From NCBI RefSeq assembly GCF_009676955.1, contig NZ_CP045696.1:2239001-2303000 (forward strand): a DNA stretch of 64,000 bases. The letters are read 5' to 3'. Made by a program: the position numbers and the translations under genes. Positions within the stretch are counted from its first letter, which is position 1; each line of letters starts with the position of its first letter. A model generated the notes under the pieces. It saw only the letters and a program-made list of their open reading frames with translations, did not search any database and was not told the DNA's origin. Shown here one piece after another: positions 42,587-51,740 of the stretch. This DNA comes from Sodaliphilus pleomorphus. GTDB taxonomy: Bacteria; Bacteroidota; Bacteroidia; Bacteroidales; Muribaculaceae.

Positions 42587-43140
42587 TCTAAAAATTTGTT
42601 ATGGCACACATCAGGCACGACGCGAGGGCAACGCTACATCAGGCAGCACGCCACACCTCCCGCCACATCAGGCGGCACGGCACAGGGCACGCAGGGAGTG
42701 GAAATCAAGGCGACACCACCAAGCCCGATGGGCGGCCGACACGAATGCCCAGCCTCCGAGAACCGCCCCGTCGGCAGTACCAGAGGAGAGAGCAGCGCAC
42801 GGCAATGCCGCAGGGTGTGCGACGCTGATGGGCGACTACATGCCAAGGTCAAGGGGTGAGCGCGAGAGGGGAGCAAGACCCCAAGATGCAAGTCTGTGAG
42901 GCAGCCGTTCAATGTCGCATGGTGGCACGACGACGCGCCAAGGGGCGAGCCACGATGGTTGCCGCGAGGAACAGCAACAGTGGTGAGCGGCACCGCCGCC
43001 ACCGCCGCACAACAATGCCACCGCCCCCATCCACAGGAGGCTTGTGCGAAATGCAACAGTGGCGATGACCGTCACGGCCACCGCCACCTATCAGTTACTA
43101 TATAAACGTTGAAATTAAAATATTTATGAGGATTGCATAA
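42587..43140. other. GC-rich 550-bp stretch without a convincing gene
   Basis: Lies between the tape measure and the phosphoribosyltransferase gene. Open frames here are Arg/His/Pro-rich and look like noise. ACATCAGGC recurs at 42608, 42636 and 42665 (period 28-29), followed by similar GGCACG-type blocks. Could be the body of a large structured RNA that begins at 42446, or decayed DNA. Confidence 0.4.
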
Positions 43141-46100
43141 CTACCTGCGTGGGTTGTCGCGCATACGCTGGTAGCGTTGCCACGTGCGGTCGAAGCCCCG
43201 CTCACCATCCATCACCATGAACGACTCAATGCCGTCGGCAAGGCGGCTGTTGAGCTCGTTGATGGCTGCCGTCTGCTGCTCCATGGAGGCTGCCACCAGC
43301 TGCATCGAGCGATCCTCGCGTGCTGCGGTGCGTTGCTGGGCGGCGGTCATGTCGCCCAGTATCGCACCCTGGCCCAGGGCGCGGCTCACATCCTCGCTGG
43401 TGAGCGAGCCCACGGTGTTGTTGCGCTGTGCTTGGTCTATCAGACGGAGCACCGGCAGCAGCTCCGGGTTCGCTACCGCCTGGTGGTTGGCGACAAACTC
43501 GTTGGCATGCACCACGCCCACCTCGCGGTGGCTGTTGCCGTCGTGCCCCGTGAAGCCACCCTCGTAGTAGCCCATTTGCTGCACCTGGTGCTGCTTGCGG
43601 ATGGTGGCAATCTGCATGGCACCGGCTGCAAGAGCCATGCTTGCCGCGACAGGAGCAATGATATAGCCTATCGCCGGAATCTTGGCTGCACTGGCATAAG
43701 CATTAATCGCAGCCATTGCTGTCGATGCCACGGCTTGCGCCATCTCCATCGCCATAGCACGCCGGTCATACTTGGTCTTGATAGCAGCGACATCTTTCTG
43801 CTTCTGTTCCTCCAGTTTCTTACGTTTTTTCTCATTGTTGCCAGCAGCTTCGATTTGTGCATCATAACTCTTTTCAACTTTCTTGACTTCGAGGTCACGG
43901 CTGGCGTTGGCATAGTCGGTGTAGGACTTGATGCCCGCGTTCATCACCGCGAAGGTTGCCGCCGCCATGTCGCCGATAGACTTCAGCTTCTCGGGTAGCG
44001 TGGAGCCCAGGTTCTCAAAAGCCGATTTCCAAGTCTCGACCAGCGTGGTGACCATGGTCGCCCACTCGTTGCCCTGTCCGCTGATGAGCTGCACGATCTT
44101 GTTGTGGTAGTTCTGCACGATCTGCCACTTTCGGCTCTCGTAGTCCTCTTGGTCAATCAGCCCCTGGTTGTGGGCATCCTCAAGCGCTTTGAGTTGTAGG
44201 TCATAGTCATCCTTGGCATCGGTGAAGTCCTGGTTGGGTGCTTTCGTGCCGGTCTTGGAGTTCACCTCGTCGCGGTACTTGCGACGGATGGCAGCCTTGG
44301 CTTCCTCGGCTTCCTTCTCCTTGATGATTCCTTGCTTGTGCAGCTCATCGACAACAGCCAGCTCGGCATTCATGCGGTCGATAGCTCCCTGTTGAGAGTA
44401 GATATATAGCCAAGCAGCAAGGTCTTCCTCCTGTTGCTTGCGCTGTCGCAGTTCCTCCTCCTTGACAGCCTTGTCAAGAGCCTTCTCGGCATCGAGCCAC
44501 TCTTTGGAACCCTCCTTGTGGATTTTCAGCACCTCTTGCAGGTAGTCAATTTCAAGCTTCGCACGGCGGTCATTCAGCCACCTCTGATTATGGAATGCTT
44601 CTTTATTGTCGGGGTTGTAGAACTCCATCTCGGCATCGAGCTTAGCCTGGTCGCGACGTTGCTGAGCAGCGGTGATTTGTATTTGAGTCATCTGTTGCTC
44701 ATGCTTCGTTTTAGCTTGTTCAAGTTTCTGGGCATCCTTGGCATAGTCATCGCTCTCGGCTTTGCCAAAAGCCTCATAGGTGTCAAGGCGCGAGTTCCAG
44801 AACTCCTCTTCGATTTTAGCCATGCGATCAAGGTATTCATAATAACCGAGTTCACCAGACTTATACAACTGTAGTGCCTCAGTCTCGGCCTTGGCACGGT
44901 CTTCGACAGTATCTTTGAGGGCTTGCTGATATTCTTGTTTTGCCACACGGTCGGCAAGCCGTTTGGCTTTTGCAGCATCCTGCTCCTTCTTGCGTTGAGC
45001 GGCACGAGCCTCGCGCTCCTTCTTCTTGCGTTCCGCTTCTGCTTTTTTCTCCGCTTTCTCATCAGGAGACGTGAATGTAGAGCCGCCACCACCGCCATGG
45101 GAACCGCCAGAACCACCGCTACCTGACCCGCCAGAACCACCAGTAGGTGCGATGTTGCTTCTTGGCGAGGCAGGTCGGCCAGTGTCTTGTCTATACCAGT
45201 CTTTTCCATACTCATCCTTTAGAGCCTGCATGGCAGCATTGGTATATTTGAGTTTGTTGTTGACACGATCGAGCCGTGATTCAAGACCACGCAGCGTGGC
45301 CGCATTGCTGGTTTGTATAGAAGCGATAGGAGGGGGAGTGCTGCTCTGTGTGGTGGAATAGTTGTAAGGGTTCTTGGCGATTTGAGCATTTTGTTCACGT
45401 TGGCGAGCTTTCTCATCCTCGATTTCCTTCTCGATCTCCTTCTTCTCCATCACATAGCCGGCACGCTCTTTGCCAAGTTCTTTGAACTTCTCTTTGGCTC
45501 CTTCCACCTCATAAAGGCGAATAAGGCTATTGATGTAGTCATCAAGAGCCTGTTTGGAAGAACTGAATGCGCGTGTAGTAGCGTCAATCTTTCCATTAAA
45601 GCCAGGGATGGTTTTGTTCAGTTTGTCAACCGCTGCCTTTTGATTCTTGTAGGACTGCGAAGTATCATTAGCTGCCGCAATGAGAATTTCGAGTTCAGTC
45701 TGCTCATCCACAATTTTTTTGCGGGCTTGGTCACGTACATCATTCAGTGCTTCCTCAGCCGCCTTAGCCTCGTTAAGACCTCTATTGTGGTCAATAAGCA
45801 GACCAATGACAACGCCAAGTGCTGCTATAACTGCGCCCCATGGATTGGCGGCAATGACTGCCCACAATCTTTTAAAGCTAGCGACAAGCATATTATTCCA
45901 GAAAACTTTGAGTTGGTCAGCGATAACGGCAGCGTTTACATAAGCGGTGTAAACGCCGATTGCAGTAGCCGTAGAAATAATAGTACCTGCATATTCACTG
46001 ATAAATGAGATTGTCGCAGACAGCACACGCATCATTGCACTGGTGCCTGTGATGGCGTACTTCATGGCCGGAGCCAGTTTCTGCCCCAGCTCCACCGCCA

Positions 46101-47478
46101 TCTCGTGGAAGCCTTTCTTGGCTTTATCGAGTTGAGCCTGAACGGTGTTGTTCTGGACATTATACTCTTTTGTAACCGACGTACCCTCTTTGAAAGCCAC
46201 GTTGGCTGCCTGTTGCTGCTGCTTCACCATGTCGATGTTACCGGCAAGTGCGGCGATCACCGCGCTGGCGCGTGCTCCATCAGTGCCCATGGCATCGAAC
46301 ACAGGAGCCAGCACGCTGATGTTGCCCAATTCATGCAGTCGGGAGAGCAGCATCAGCAGAGCCTCGTTGGTGTCCTCTTTCAGCACCTTACTGAATGCTT
46401 GCAGGTCCATGCCTGTCGCCTTGGCGATCTTGGCAGGATCCTGGAACAGTGTCATGATCAGTTGCGAGAGAGCCGTGGCGCTCATCTCCACCGCCTGACC
46501 TTGCGAGTCGAGCACGGCAGCGAAGCCCATGAGCTCAGGGATCGTCATGTTAGCCTGCTTGCCCACGCCGGCAAGGCGTTGGGCGAAGTCAGTCAAGTAG
46601 GGAGCCGACGCAGTGCAGTTTTGCGACAGTTCGTTGACCACCGAGCCCACGGCAAGCAGCGACTGTTCGACCCCCAGCCGCTGTTTGTCGCCGAAGATGT
46701 CGGTCAGCTTGGAGAGCGTTAGCGTAGCCCCCTCACCCAGATCATCCAGGGCCACATTGATTTGGTCGGCAGCCTTGACGAAGCCCAGCACATCCTCTTG
46801 GCTCTGCAAGCCCAGCCTGCCCGCCTCCTGTGCCAGTTTGTTCAAGTCCTCGCGGCTTGTGCGAGTGTCCATGCCCTTGAACGCCTCGTTGAGCTTGCCC
46901 ACTTCGTCGGTAGTCATGCCGGTGAACTTACGCACATTAGCCATTTCGGCTTCCATGTCGGCATAGGCCTGCACCGCTTGGCGTGCTGTGAACACCAAGC
47001 CCGTGAAGGCTGCGGCGGCACTGGCGATGCTCATGCCCCACTCATTCACCTTGCGGTTAAGACGCGAGAGCAGCCCCTCGTGCTCACGCATCTCATCATC
47101 GACGGCACGGATTTCGGCCTTAACACGCTTGATGGCTTCGACATGCGCTTTCCACGCTTTCGAGCCACGCTCCATGTGGTCAAGGTCTTGTTTCAGCTGC
47201 TTGAGTGTGAAGCGCAGTTCCTTTGGCGAGGCTTCGTTAAGCTTCGCCAGCGCCGCTTGGCACCGAGCCGATGCCGTGCGGGCGTTGTCCAGTTGGCGCG
47301 AGACCTTGTTGATTTCCTTTTGGACACTTGCGAGCCCTTTCTGGTCGCCGGCAGCCTCGAATTGCTTTTTTTTAGCTATGAGGCTGTCCATCTTATTCTC
47401 CAGCTCGGCAATCTTGCGTCCGGCAGGTTGGTTGTTCACGTCAACGCTGACCGTTGCTTGTGTAGATATATCAGGCAT
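43141..47478 (-). CDS. Phage tail tape measure protein
   Basis: 1,445 residues, the longest gene. N-terminal coiled coil (ELENKMDSLIAKKKQFEAAGDQKGLASVQ), a TP901-type core about 150-450 (ASAAAAFTGLVFTARQAVQAYADMEAEMANVRKFTG, VFDAMGTDGARASAVIAALAG), two or three hydrophobic segments, a Gly/Ser linker (TGGSGGSGSGGSGGS near 770) and long charged coiled coils. The C-terminal ~250 residues include Ala-rich hydrophobic segments. Tape measure proteins set tail length; about 1,445 residues would suggest a tail of roughly 200 nm by the usual rule of ~1.5 angstrom per residue. Its promoter is a late-type site 15 nt upstream. Confidence 0.9.
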   Translation of the reverse strand: MPDISTQATVSVDVNNQPAGRKIAELENKMDSLIAKKKQFEAAGDQKGLASVQKEINKVSRQLDNARTASARCQAALAKLNEASPKELRFTLKQLKQDLDHMERGSKAWKAHVEAIKRVKAEIRAVDDEMREHEGLLSRLNRKVNEWGMSIASAAAAFTGLVFTARQAVQAYADMEAEMANVRKFTGMTTDEVGKLNEAFKGMDTRTSREDLNKLAQEAGRLGLQSQEDVLGFVKAADQINVALDDLGEGATLTLSKLTDIFGDKQRLGVEQSLLAVGSVVNELSQNCTASAPYLTDFAQRLAGVGKQANMTIPELMGFAAVLDSQGQAVEMSATALSQLIMTLFQDPAKIAKATGMDLQAFSKVLKEDTNEALLMLLSRLHELGNISVLAPVFDAMGTDGARASAVIAALAGNIDMVKQQQQAANVAFKEGTSVTKEYNVQNNTVQAQLDKAKKGFHEMAVELGQKLAPAMKYAITGTSAMMRVLSATISFISEYAGTIISTATAIGVYTAYVNAAVIADQLKVFWNNMLVASFKRLWAVIAANPWGAVIAALGVVIGLLIDHNRGLNEAKAAEEALNDVRDQARKKIVDEQTELEILIAAANDTSQSYKNQKAAVDKLNKTIPGFNGKIDATTRAFSSSKQALDDYINSLIRLYEVEGAKEKFKELGKERAGYVMEKKEIEKEIEDEKARQREQNAQIAKNPYNYSTTQSSTPPPIASIQTSNAATLRGLESRLDRVNNKLKYTNAAMQALKDEYGKDWYRQDTGRPASPRSNIAPTGGSGGSGSGGSGGSHGGGGGSTFTSPDEKAEKKAEAERKKKEREARAAQRKKEQDAAKAKRLADRVAKQEYQQALKDTVEDRAKAETEALQLYKSGELGYYEYLDRMAKIEEEFWNSRLDTYEAFGKAESDDYAKDAQKLEQAKTKHEQQMTQIQITAAQQRRDQAKLDAEMEFYNPDNKEAFHNQRWLNDRRAKLEIDYLQEVLKIHKEGSKEWLDAEKALDKAVKEEELRQRKQQEEDLAAWLYIYSQQGAIDRMNAELAVVDELHKQGIIKEKEAEEAKAAIRRKYRDEVNSKTGTKAPNQDFTDAKDDYDLQLKALEDAHNQGLIDQEDYESRKWQIVQNYHNKIVQLISGQGNEWATMVTTLVETWKSAFENLGSTLPEKLKSIGDMAAATFAVMNAGIKSYTDYANASRDLEVKKVEKSYDAQIEAAGNNEKKRKKLEEQKQKDVAAIKTKYDRRAMAMEMAQAVASTAMAAINAYASAAKIPAIGYIIAPVAASMALAAGAMQIATIRKQHQVQQMGYYEGGFTGHDGNSHREVGVVHANEFVANHQAVANPELLPVLRLIDQAQRNNTVGSLTSEDVSRALGQGAILGDMTAAQQRTAAREDRSMQLVAASMEQQTAAINELNSRLADGIESFMVMDGERGFDRTWQRYQRMRDNPRR

Positions 47479-47492
47479 AAAACTTGTTTTTG

Positions 47493-47529
47493 TGCAAAAT
47501 TAAATCTAACTCACGGCACATAAAAAGAC
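47493..47529 (-). promoter_or_regulatory. Phage late-type promoter 3 (tape measure)
   Basis: On minus: GTCTTTTTAT (47520-47529), exactly 17 bases, TAATTTTGCA (47493-47502). Predicted start near 47489, 11 nt before the tape-measure ATG at 47478. Confidence 0.72.
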
Positions 47530-47570
47530 CTTTTGTGTGCCTGTTCCGCTCTCTCCGCAGGAGGTTTCAT

Positions 47571-47736
47571 TCGTGGGTCGTAGTAGTCTCTGAAACAGGC
47601 TGAACAGGCTGTTTTAGATACGACCCACGAGGGGTAAAAGCGAATCCTTTCGCTACTACAGCGAGCAAAACCCTTAGCAAATAGGGTGTTGCGAGCGGCC
47701 GATGGCCGCATTCTTGCGGTCAGAACGAAAGTTCTG
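47571..47736. ncRNA. Candidate structured RNA: five consecutive hairpins
   Basis: In order: TCGTGGGTCGTA/TACGACCCACGA (47571-47582 with 47619-47630, perfect 12 bp, with AACAG/CTGTT inside); AGCGAA/TTCGCT (47639-47654); ACCCT/AGGGT (47670-47687); GCGGCC/GGCCGC (47695-47709); CAGAAC-GAAA-GTTCTG (47721-47736), which on plus carries a GAAA tetraloop of the GNRA type. The 377-bp gap between TerL and the tape measure (47479-47856) has no gene I can support. The GNRA loop favours the plus strand, but this is weak. Confidence 0.5.
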
Positions 47737-47856
47737 CCCCCACTGCCCTACGCCGCCGAGCCACTTACCACCATTGAGCCAGCGGAATATGCCAGCGGTC
47801 ACTCGCCCCGCGCGTGCGGGCACGGCTGCGAGGTCACGCCGGTCACTTACCACCCA

Positions 47857-49491
47857 TCAGAACGATGAAGTTACATTGATAGAGTGCGTTGACTGCGGGA
47901 ACTTCTCCACGCCGATGCACAGCGTGTCGAAGGCATCGCTGCCGTCGGTGCGAGCCTCCAGCTTATCCTCCTCGGTCTCGGCGAGTTTCTCGCCTCGTTT
48001 GTCCTTGCCTCCATTATAGACACCTGCAGTCTGCACCGACACGAGCAGGTCTTCGTTGTTCTCCCGGTTGAACATCGGTCGCAGTCGTGCGTGACCCGCG
48101 AGCATGCGGTTGATGAGCAGCTGCTTCTCGATGTGGTGCATGGGCCTACCCAGATACACATCACGCACCCTCCACCCACGTTTTTTAAACTCGTTGATGA
48201 TGACCCAGCGGAAGTCTTCCTGGTTCACGGCATAGTTAGAGCCAATGGCAGTGGAGTCGTAGTAGAACACCACCTCTCGCCGCTTGTGGTGGCGGTAGTA
48301 CTGGCAGAAGTCGTCAATCAGTTCGGGCAGTTTGCGCTCGAATTTGACGAAAAATGACTTGAGGATAAGCAGCTGCGTCTTGCGGGGCTGCCCCACCACC
48401 AGCCAGTTGATATTGGCGTTATAGTCGAAGGCGATGCACAGCGGTTGGTTGCGGTCGACATCGGCATCAGCCAGCGATGACGGTTCCTTAATCTTGTCGA
48501 ACTGATACTCAAGGTCATCGAGGTAGGAGAAGTTGGTGGCACTGTACTTGTTGTTCTCGGTCATCGAGGAGTAGAAGCCGTCGCGCTGAATGCCGATGCG
48601 CTTGCACAGCACGCTGGTCTGGAACGTGAGCGGTGGAAGGTCACGCTTCAGCTGGTTGATGAACGCCTCGCCCAGCACCTGCATGTTATAGATTGTAGAT
48701 GCCTCACGGTAGTAGGTGGCCACCGAGCGCATACGGCACAGGTCACGGTTGAGTGTGCGCAGCTGTGAGCGCAGCCATGCAGGCACCTCGTGTCCCTTGG
48801 CCGTGATCGCAGCAATCTTCTGCTCGACGCGCCACACCTCATAGACCGTGCCTTGAATCAGCTTAATCAGTTCGGGGTCGCACTTGTGTTCATACTCCAG
48901 GAACCAAGAGCCTTTCTTAGTTACCGGCATATCACTGGTGATAAGCATGCCGTGATGGAAGTAGTGCTTGCCGAAGTACTGGCGGTTGCCGCGGTTGGCC
49001 GGCAACGTCTCATCCTTCAGCTGCTCGAAGTCGATAAACTTGGCTTCATCGATGTCGAGCGCGTCGTAAGACTGAGAGTTCGATGTGCCGCTTCGGTCCT
49101 GGGATATGATGAAGCCAATGCTGCCGTTGTAGAACGACAGCACATTCTCATAGTTCTCAGGACGGAAGATAGGCTCCGGCCAATGCCACGCCTTAGGCGG
49201 CTTGATGCCGATGCACCAATGCACGTTGCGCAGGTAGCCGAGTTTCTCCCAGTGCACCAACATCGACGGCAGCGTGTTGGTCAGCGCACGCTTGCAGTTA
49301 GGCGACACGATGCCGGTGATAGAGCCCGGCATGCGCTGCATGTTGCGCAGGTTCCACAGCGCGTGGATCAAGCCCTTGCCCAGCGCACGACCGGCGCAGA
49401 GGATAGTGTCCTTTGCGCCTGTGTATATTACCTCGTTCTGGATGTCGTTCAGGTAGAACGGCTGCGGATCAATCGGCTTCATCGGCTTCAT
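47857..49491 (-). CDS. Phage terminase large subunit
   Basis: 544 residues from ATG 49491 (MKPMKPMKPIDPQPFYLND). ATPase: Walker A-like CAGRALGKG near residue 31, Walker B SYDALDIDEAKFIDFEQ near 143, and coupling motif region ITSDMPVTKKGSW. C-terminal nuclease: CIAFDYNANINWLVVGQP (first acidic residue), VVFYYDSTAIGS and TDGSDAFDTLCIGVE. It packages phage DNA. The start overlaps the preceding gene by 23 bp; the frame extends upstream into a shadow with Arg-rich noise. Confidence 0.9.
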   Translation of the reverse strand: MKPMKPIDPQPFYLNDIQNEVIYTGAKDTILCAGRALGKGLIHALWNLRNMQRMPGSITGIVSPNCKRALTNTLPSMLVHWEKLGYLRNVHWCIGIKPPKAWHWPEPIFRPENYENVLSFYNGSIGFIISQDRSGTSNSQSYDALDIDEAKFIDFEQLKDETLPANRGNRQYFGKHYFHHGMLITSDMPVTKKGSWFLEYEHKCDPELIKLIQGTVYEVWRVEQKIAAITAKGHEVPAWLRSQLRTLNRDLCRMRSVATYYREASTIYNMQVLGEAFINQLKRDLPPLTFQTSVLCKRIGIQRDGFYSSMTENNKYSATNFSYLDDLEYQFDKIKEPSSLADADVDRNQPLCIAFDYNANINWLVVGQPRKTQLLILKSFFVKFERKLPELIDDFCQYYRHHKRREVVFYYDSTAIGSNYAVNQEDFRWVIINEFKKRGWRVRDVYLGRPMHHIEKQLLINRMLAGHARLRPMFNRENNEDLLVSVQTAGVYNGGKDKRGEKLAETEEDKLEARTDGSDAFDTLCIGVEKFPQSTHSINVTSSF

Positions 49492-50089
49492 CGGCTTTAG
49501 GTTTGAAGATCTCGTCCTCGTTGAACTCCACCGTCTCAAATTCCACTTCTTCGATTTCCTCGTTCCAGTACGAGGCAATCTTCTTCTGAATCTTCTCGCG
49601 AATGTTAGGCACCGGTTTGAATCCAGCCACCGACGGGTCATCAGTCGGCTTGAACGGTTGGATCATTATCTTGTCGAAGCCGCGATCGACAAGGTCTTCT
49701 TTGTCGAGCTGGGTATATTTTGCATACTTGTCGGCAGCAGCCACCATGCTCTTAGCATCGCGGTTGATGCGTGCCATCTCGTAGGCAGCGCTCACCATCT
49801 CGATGAAGCGGTAGCGGTGATATTCCTTGGTGGACTTCTGCAAGTCACCCAGCAGAGCCTTCACCAACCGCAGGTCGGCGTAGGCTTGTGTGGGTTGCAG
49901 TTCATACACCTGTTGGATGTATGCCACCAAGTCACGGTCTTTGGTGAGCGGGAACTTCAGCCAATAGTTGTAGATGTCACGCAGTCTAATCAGATGGTGT
50001 TGCGTGACTGCTGGCAGTCCAGCTGCTTCCATTTTGCTGACATCAGCAAAAAGATAGTCTTTGGCTGTATCGAGAATTGCCGGTATCAT
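49469..50089 (-). CDS. Phage protein adjoining terminase (accessory packaging candidate)
   Basis: 206 residues, helical, ending in a strongly acidic repeat-like tail (EDEIFKPKADEADEAD). It sits between TerS and TerL with overlaps of 4 and 23 bp. Proteins of this size at this place are common in Bacteroides phages but I cannot name the function. Confidence 0.5.
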   Translation of the reverse strand: MIPAILDTAKDYLFADVSKMEAAGLPAVTQHHLIRLRDIYNYWLKFPLTKDRDLVAYIQQVYELQPTQAYADLRLVKALLGDLQKSTKEYHRYRFIEMVSAAYEMARINRDAKSMVAAADKYAKYTQLDKEDLVDRGFDKIMIQPFKPTDDPSVAGFKPVPNIREKIQKKIASYWNEEIEEVEFETVEFNEDEIFKPKADEADEAD

Positions 50090-50406
50090 AGATCTTCGTC
50101 GGTTTGCATATCGCGCAGGTATGCCGATGTGAGCTGCACCGCCAGCGGGGAGCCCACTTCGGCCAGTTCAATCTCCTGCTTGCGCAGTTTGTGTGCCGTC
50201 TCGGCTTTGGCTTTGAGATAGACCCGACGCACCGGCGATGACTTGTCGTTGATGGCCAGGCGCAGCATGTCCTCATTGAGGTCAAGCAGCGCAGCCATCT
50301 CGCTGATGGGCGTGAGGTCACCCGCCAGCTCGGCGATACGGTCGAGCATTGGTTGGTCAAAGCCTGTCGAGAGGTAGTGCAGCAGTTTTGAGTTGTAGGA
50401 ATCCAT
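50086..50406 (-). CDS. Terminase small subunit-like DNA-binding protein
   Basis: 106 residues. A helix-turn-helix region TPISEMAALLDLNEDMLRLAINDKSSPVRRVYLKAKAETAHKLRK followed by QEIELAEVGSPLAVQLTSAYLRDM; the final GSP-A--L---YL-DM block is typical of small terminase subunits of Bacteroides siphoviruses. Placed one gene before TerL; it overlaps its neighbours by 4 and 50 bp. Confidence 0.65.
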   Translation of the reverse strand: MDSYNSKLLHYLSTGFDQPMLDRIAELAGDLTPISEMAALLDLNEDMLRLAINDKSSPVRRVYLKAKAETAHKLRKQEIELAEVGSPLAVQLTSAYLRDMQTDEDL

Positions 50407-50848
50407 GTGCGATGTATTGATAGATGTCGTTGTTGGTAGTGATTATGCCGCATTCCATGCGGTTGCCCTGTGTTTGGTTCTGCGAAGTGACGATTGTCAC
50501 ATGGTGAGAATCGTTTTTGAGCAGCACCACTTTGCTGTGGTTCTCGCAGAGGAACACAGCATCGAAGACCGATTTGATGAAGCCGGCAAGAAGTACCGTT
50601 TTTCGACTTGCCTTCAAGTCGAGAAACAGCGAGCAAGACTTTACCAGGCCTTCGTTCTTCAGTCGGTGCAAGCGTCTGATGAACGCATCGCTTGTCGAGA
50701 AGGTCGAAATCACCAGATCAGCAGGACCGATTTGCCGCAGAACCTGGTCAATCACGTCTGCAAGCTGCAAACGGTTGTCGAAGTAAGCCTGCAGGGGCGT
50801 GTTCGCCAACGGTTTCAGGTGATTGACCTCACGCCTGGGCATCGTCAT
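50357..50848 (-). CDS. Phospholipase D-like (HKD-type) domain protein candidate
   Basis: 163 residues. VISTFSTSDAFIRRLHRLK, then CENHSKVVLLKND (H-x-K followed by Asp) and TIVTSQNQTQGNRMECGII, which resembles the S-x-N-x-T---R-E-G tail of PLD-like nuclease domains. The Asp spacing is not canonical HKD, so activity is uncertain. Single copy of the motif; PLD nucleases usually dimerise. Located between the 273-residue gene and TerS with overlaps of 20 and 50 bp. Could be a nuclease acting with packaging or a defence-type factor. Confidence 0.5.
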   Translation of the reverse strand: MTMPRREVNHLKPLANTPLQAYFDNRLQLADVIDQVLRQIGPADLVISTFSTSDAFIRRLHRLKNEGLVKSCSLFLDLKASRKTVLLAGFIKSVFDAVFLCENHSKVVLLKNDSHHVTIVTSQNQTQGNRMECGIITTNNDIYQYIAHGFLQLKTAALPLDRL

Positions 50849-51650
50849 TTATGTTGATGCCCAGAGCCAACAACTCTGTCGTGACGGCAGCACCCACGAT
50901 GCCGCCGGCATGACGGATTGCTGCGACACTGTCAAGGATTTTCGCCTTGGCGGTGTCGGTTTTCTCGGCATTGTCCTGCTCAAGTGATTGGGCAAGTATC
51001 TTCTTATACTTGCTTAAAGTCTTGCGAGCGGCGTTAATCTTGCGAGCGGCTTGGTCATCGGTGGCGTTGTCTGTCGCGTCCTGTGCAGCAGGGCAAGCGT
51101 CAGGCTCGTCGCCGATGACGAAGCCGTCATAGCGTTCGAGATTAGCGCGGTACTTCTTGTCGGCTTCATCCAGTATCTTCAGATACTCGTATCGGTCGCA
51201 CGGCTCTGCCCGCTCCATGGTCTTCAGCTGTTCAAAGACATTCTTGATGGTTTTGTACAGCTGAAGGTTGTTGTCCCATAACGCTTGCACTGCGGCAGGG
51301 AGTCGGTCGTGGTCCTCACGTCGGCCCCTGGCGACCTTAGCCTCGGGCAGTTCATCATCGGTAGATATGACTGCCGGAGGCGTGGCAAGCGTTTTTTCAG
51401 CTGCAGGAATCACTTGGGATTCAAGCCTCATGACGTCGTCGCGCGTAAGGCCGTCGAGGCGGATGCGCAAGTGTTTCCGCAGCTCGTACTCCAGTTTGTC
51501 GGCGAACTTATCTGGCCGACGCATGATGTTGGCATAGAGTAAGCGGTTGTTATTAAGGCGCAGCAGCATCAAGGCGCCAGCCGCGATGTCGCGTTGGTCG
51601 CGAGGCGAGTTAAGCCAGTCGGCCAGTTGAGCGGTAAAATTATGGTCCAT
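50829..51650 (-). CDS. Phage protein of unknown function, helical
   Basis: 273 residues. N-terminal DWLNSPRDQRDIAAGALMLLRLNNNRLLYANIMRRPDKFADKLEYEL, then a long helical region (LWDNNLQLYKTIKNVFEQLK) and a coiled C-terminal stretch. It lies in the capsid-terminase cluster, after the 206-residue structural gene. No recognised motif; similar proteins appear in Bacteroides siphovirus clusters. Confidence 0.5.
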   Translation of the reverse strand: MDHNFTAQLADWLNSPRDQRDIAAGALMLLRLNNNRLLYANIMRRPDKFADKLEYELRKHLRIRLDGLTRDDVMRLESQVIPAAEKTLATPPAVISTDDELPEAKVARGRREDHDRLPAAVQALWDNNLQLYKTIKNVFEQLKTMERAEPCDRYEYLKILDEADKKYRANLERYDGFVIGDEPDACPAAQDATDNATDDQAARKINAARKTLSKYKKILAQSLEQDNAEKTDTAKAKILDSVAAIRHAGGIVGAAVTTELLALGININDDAQA

Positions 51651-51740
51651 GTGATTAAGAGGAATTAAAAGGTCGGGCGGTCCAGGCTACTGAAAGACTG
51701 GGTGCCCGACCTGTGAGGGTTGGATTGCTAAAGAGGAACG

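Noticed and set aside
42608..42673. Three ACATCAGGC repeats considered as a CRISPR array
   Set aside because: Repeat too short, spacer too short, only three units and no cas genes.
42634..43056. 140-codon minus frame and several plus frames in the GC-rich gap
   Set aside because: Composition (Arg/His/Pro/Ser or Cys/Ala noise) and lack of any domain-like pattern; the region is better read as non-coding or structured RNA.
47479..47856. Diversity-generating retroelement or retron
   Set aside because: No reverse transcriptase, template repeat or variable repeat is seen in the prophage.
47857..49641. Longer TerL start at 49641
   Set aside because: The first 50 residues are Arg-rich and lie within the reading of the upstream gene in another frame; ATG 49491 begins the conserved region.
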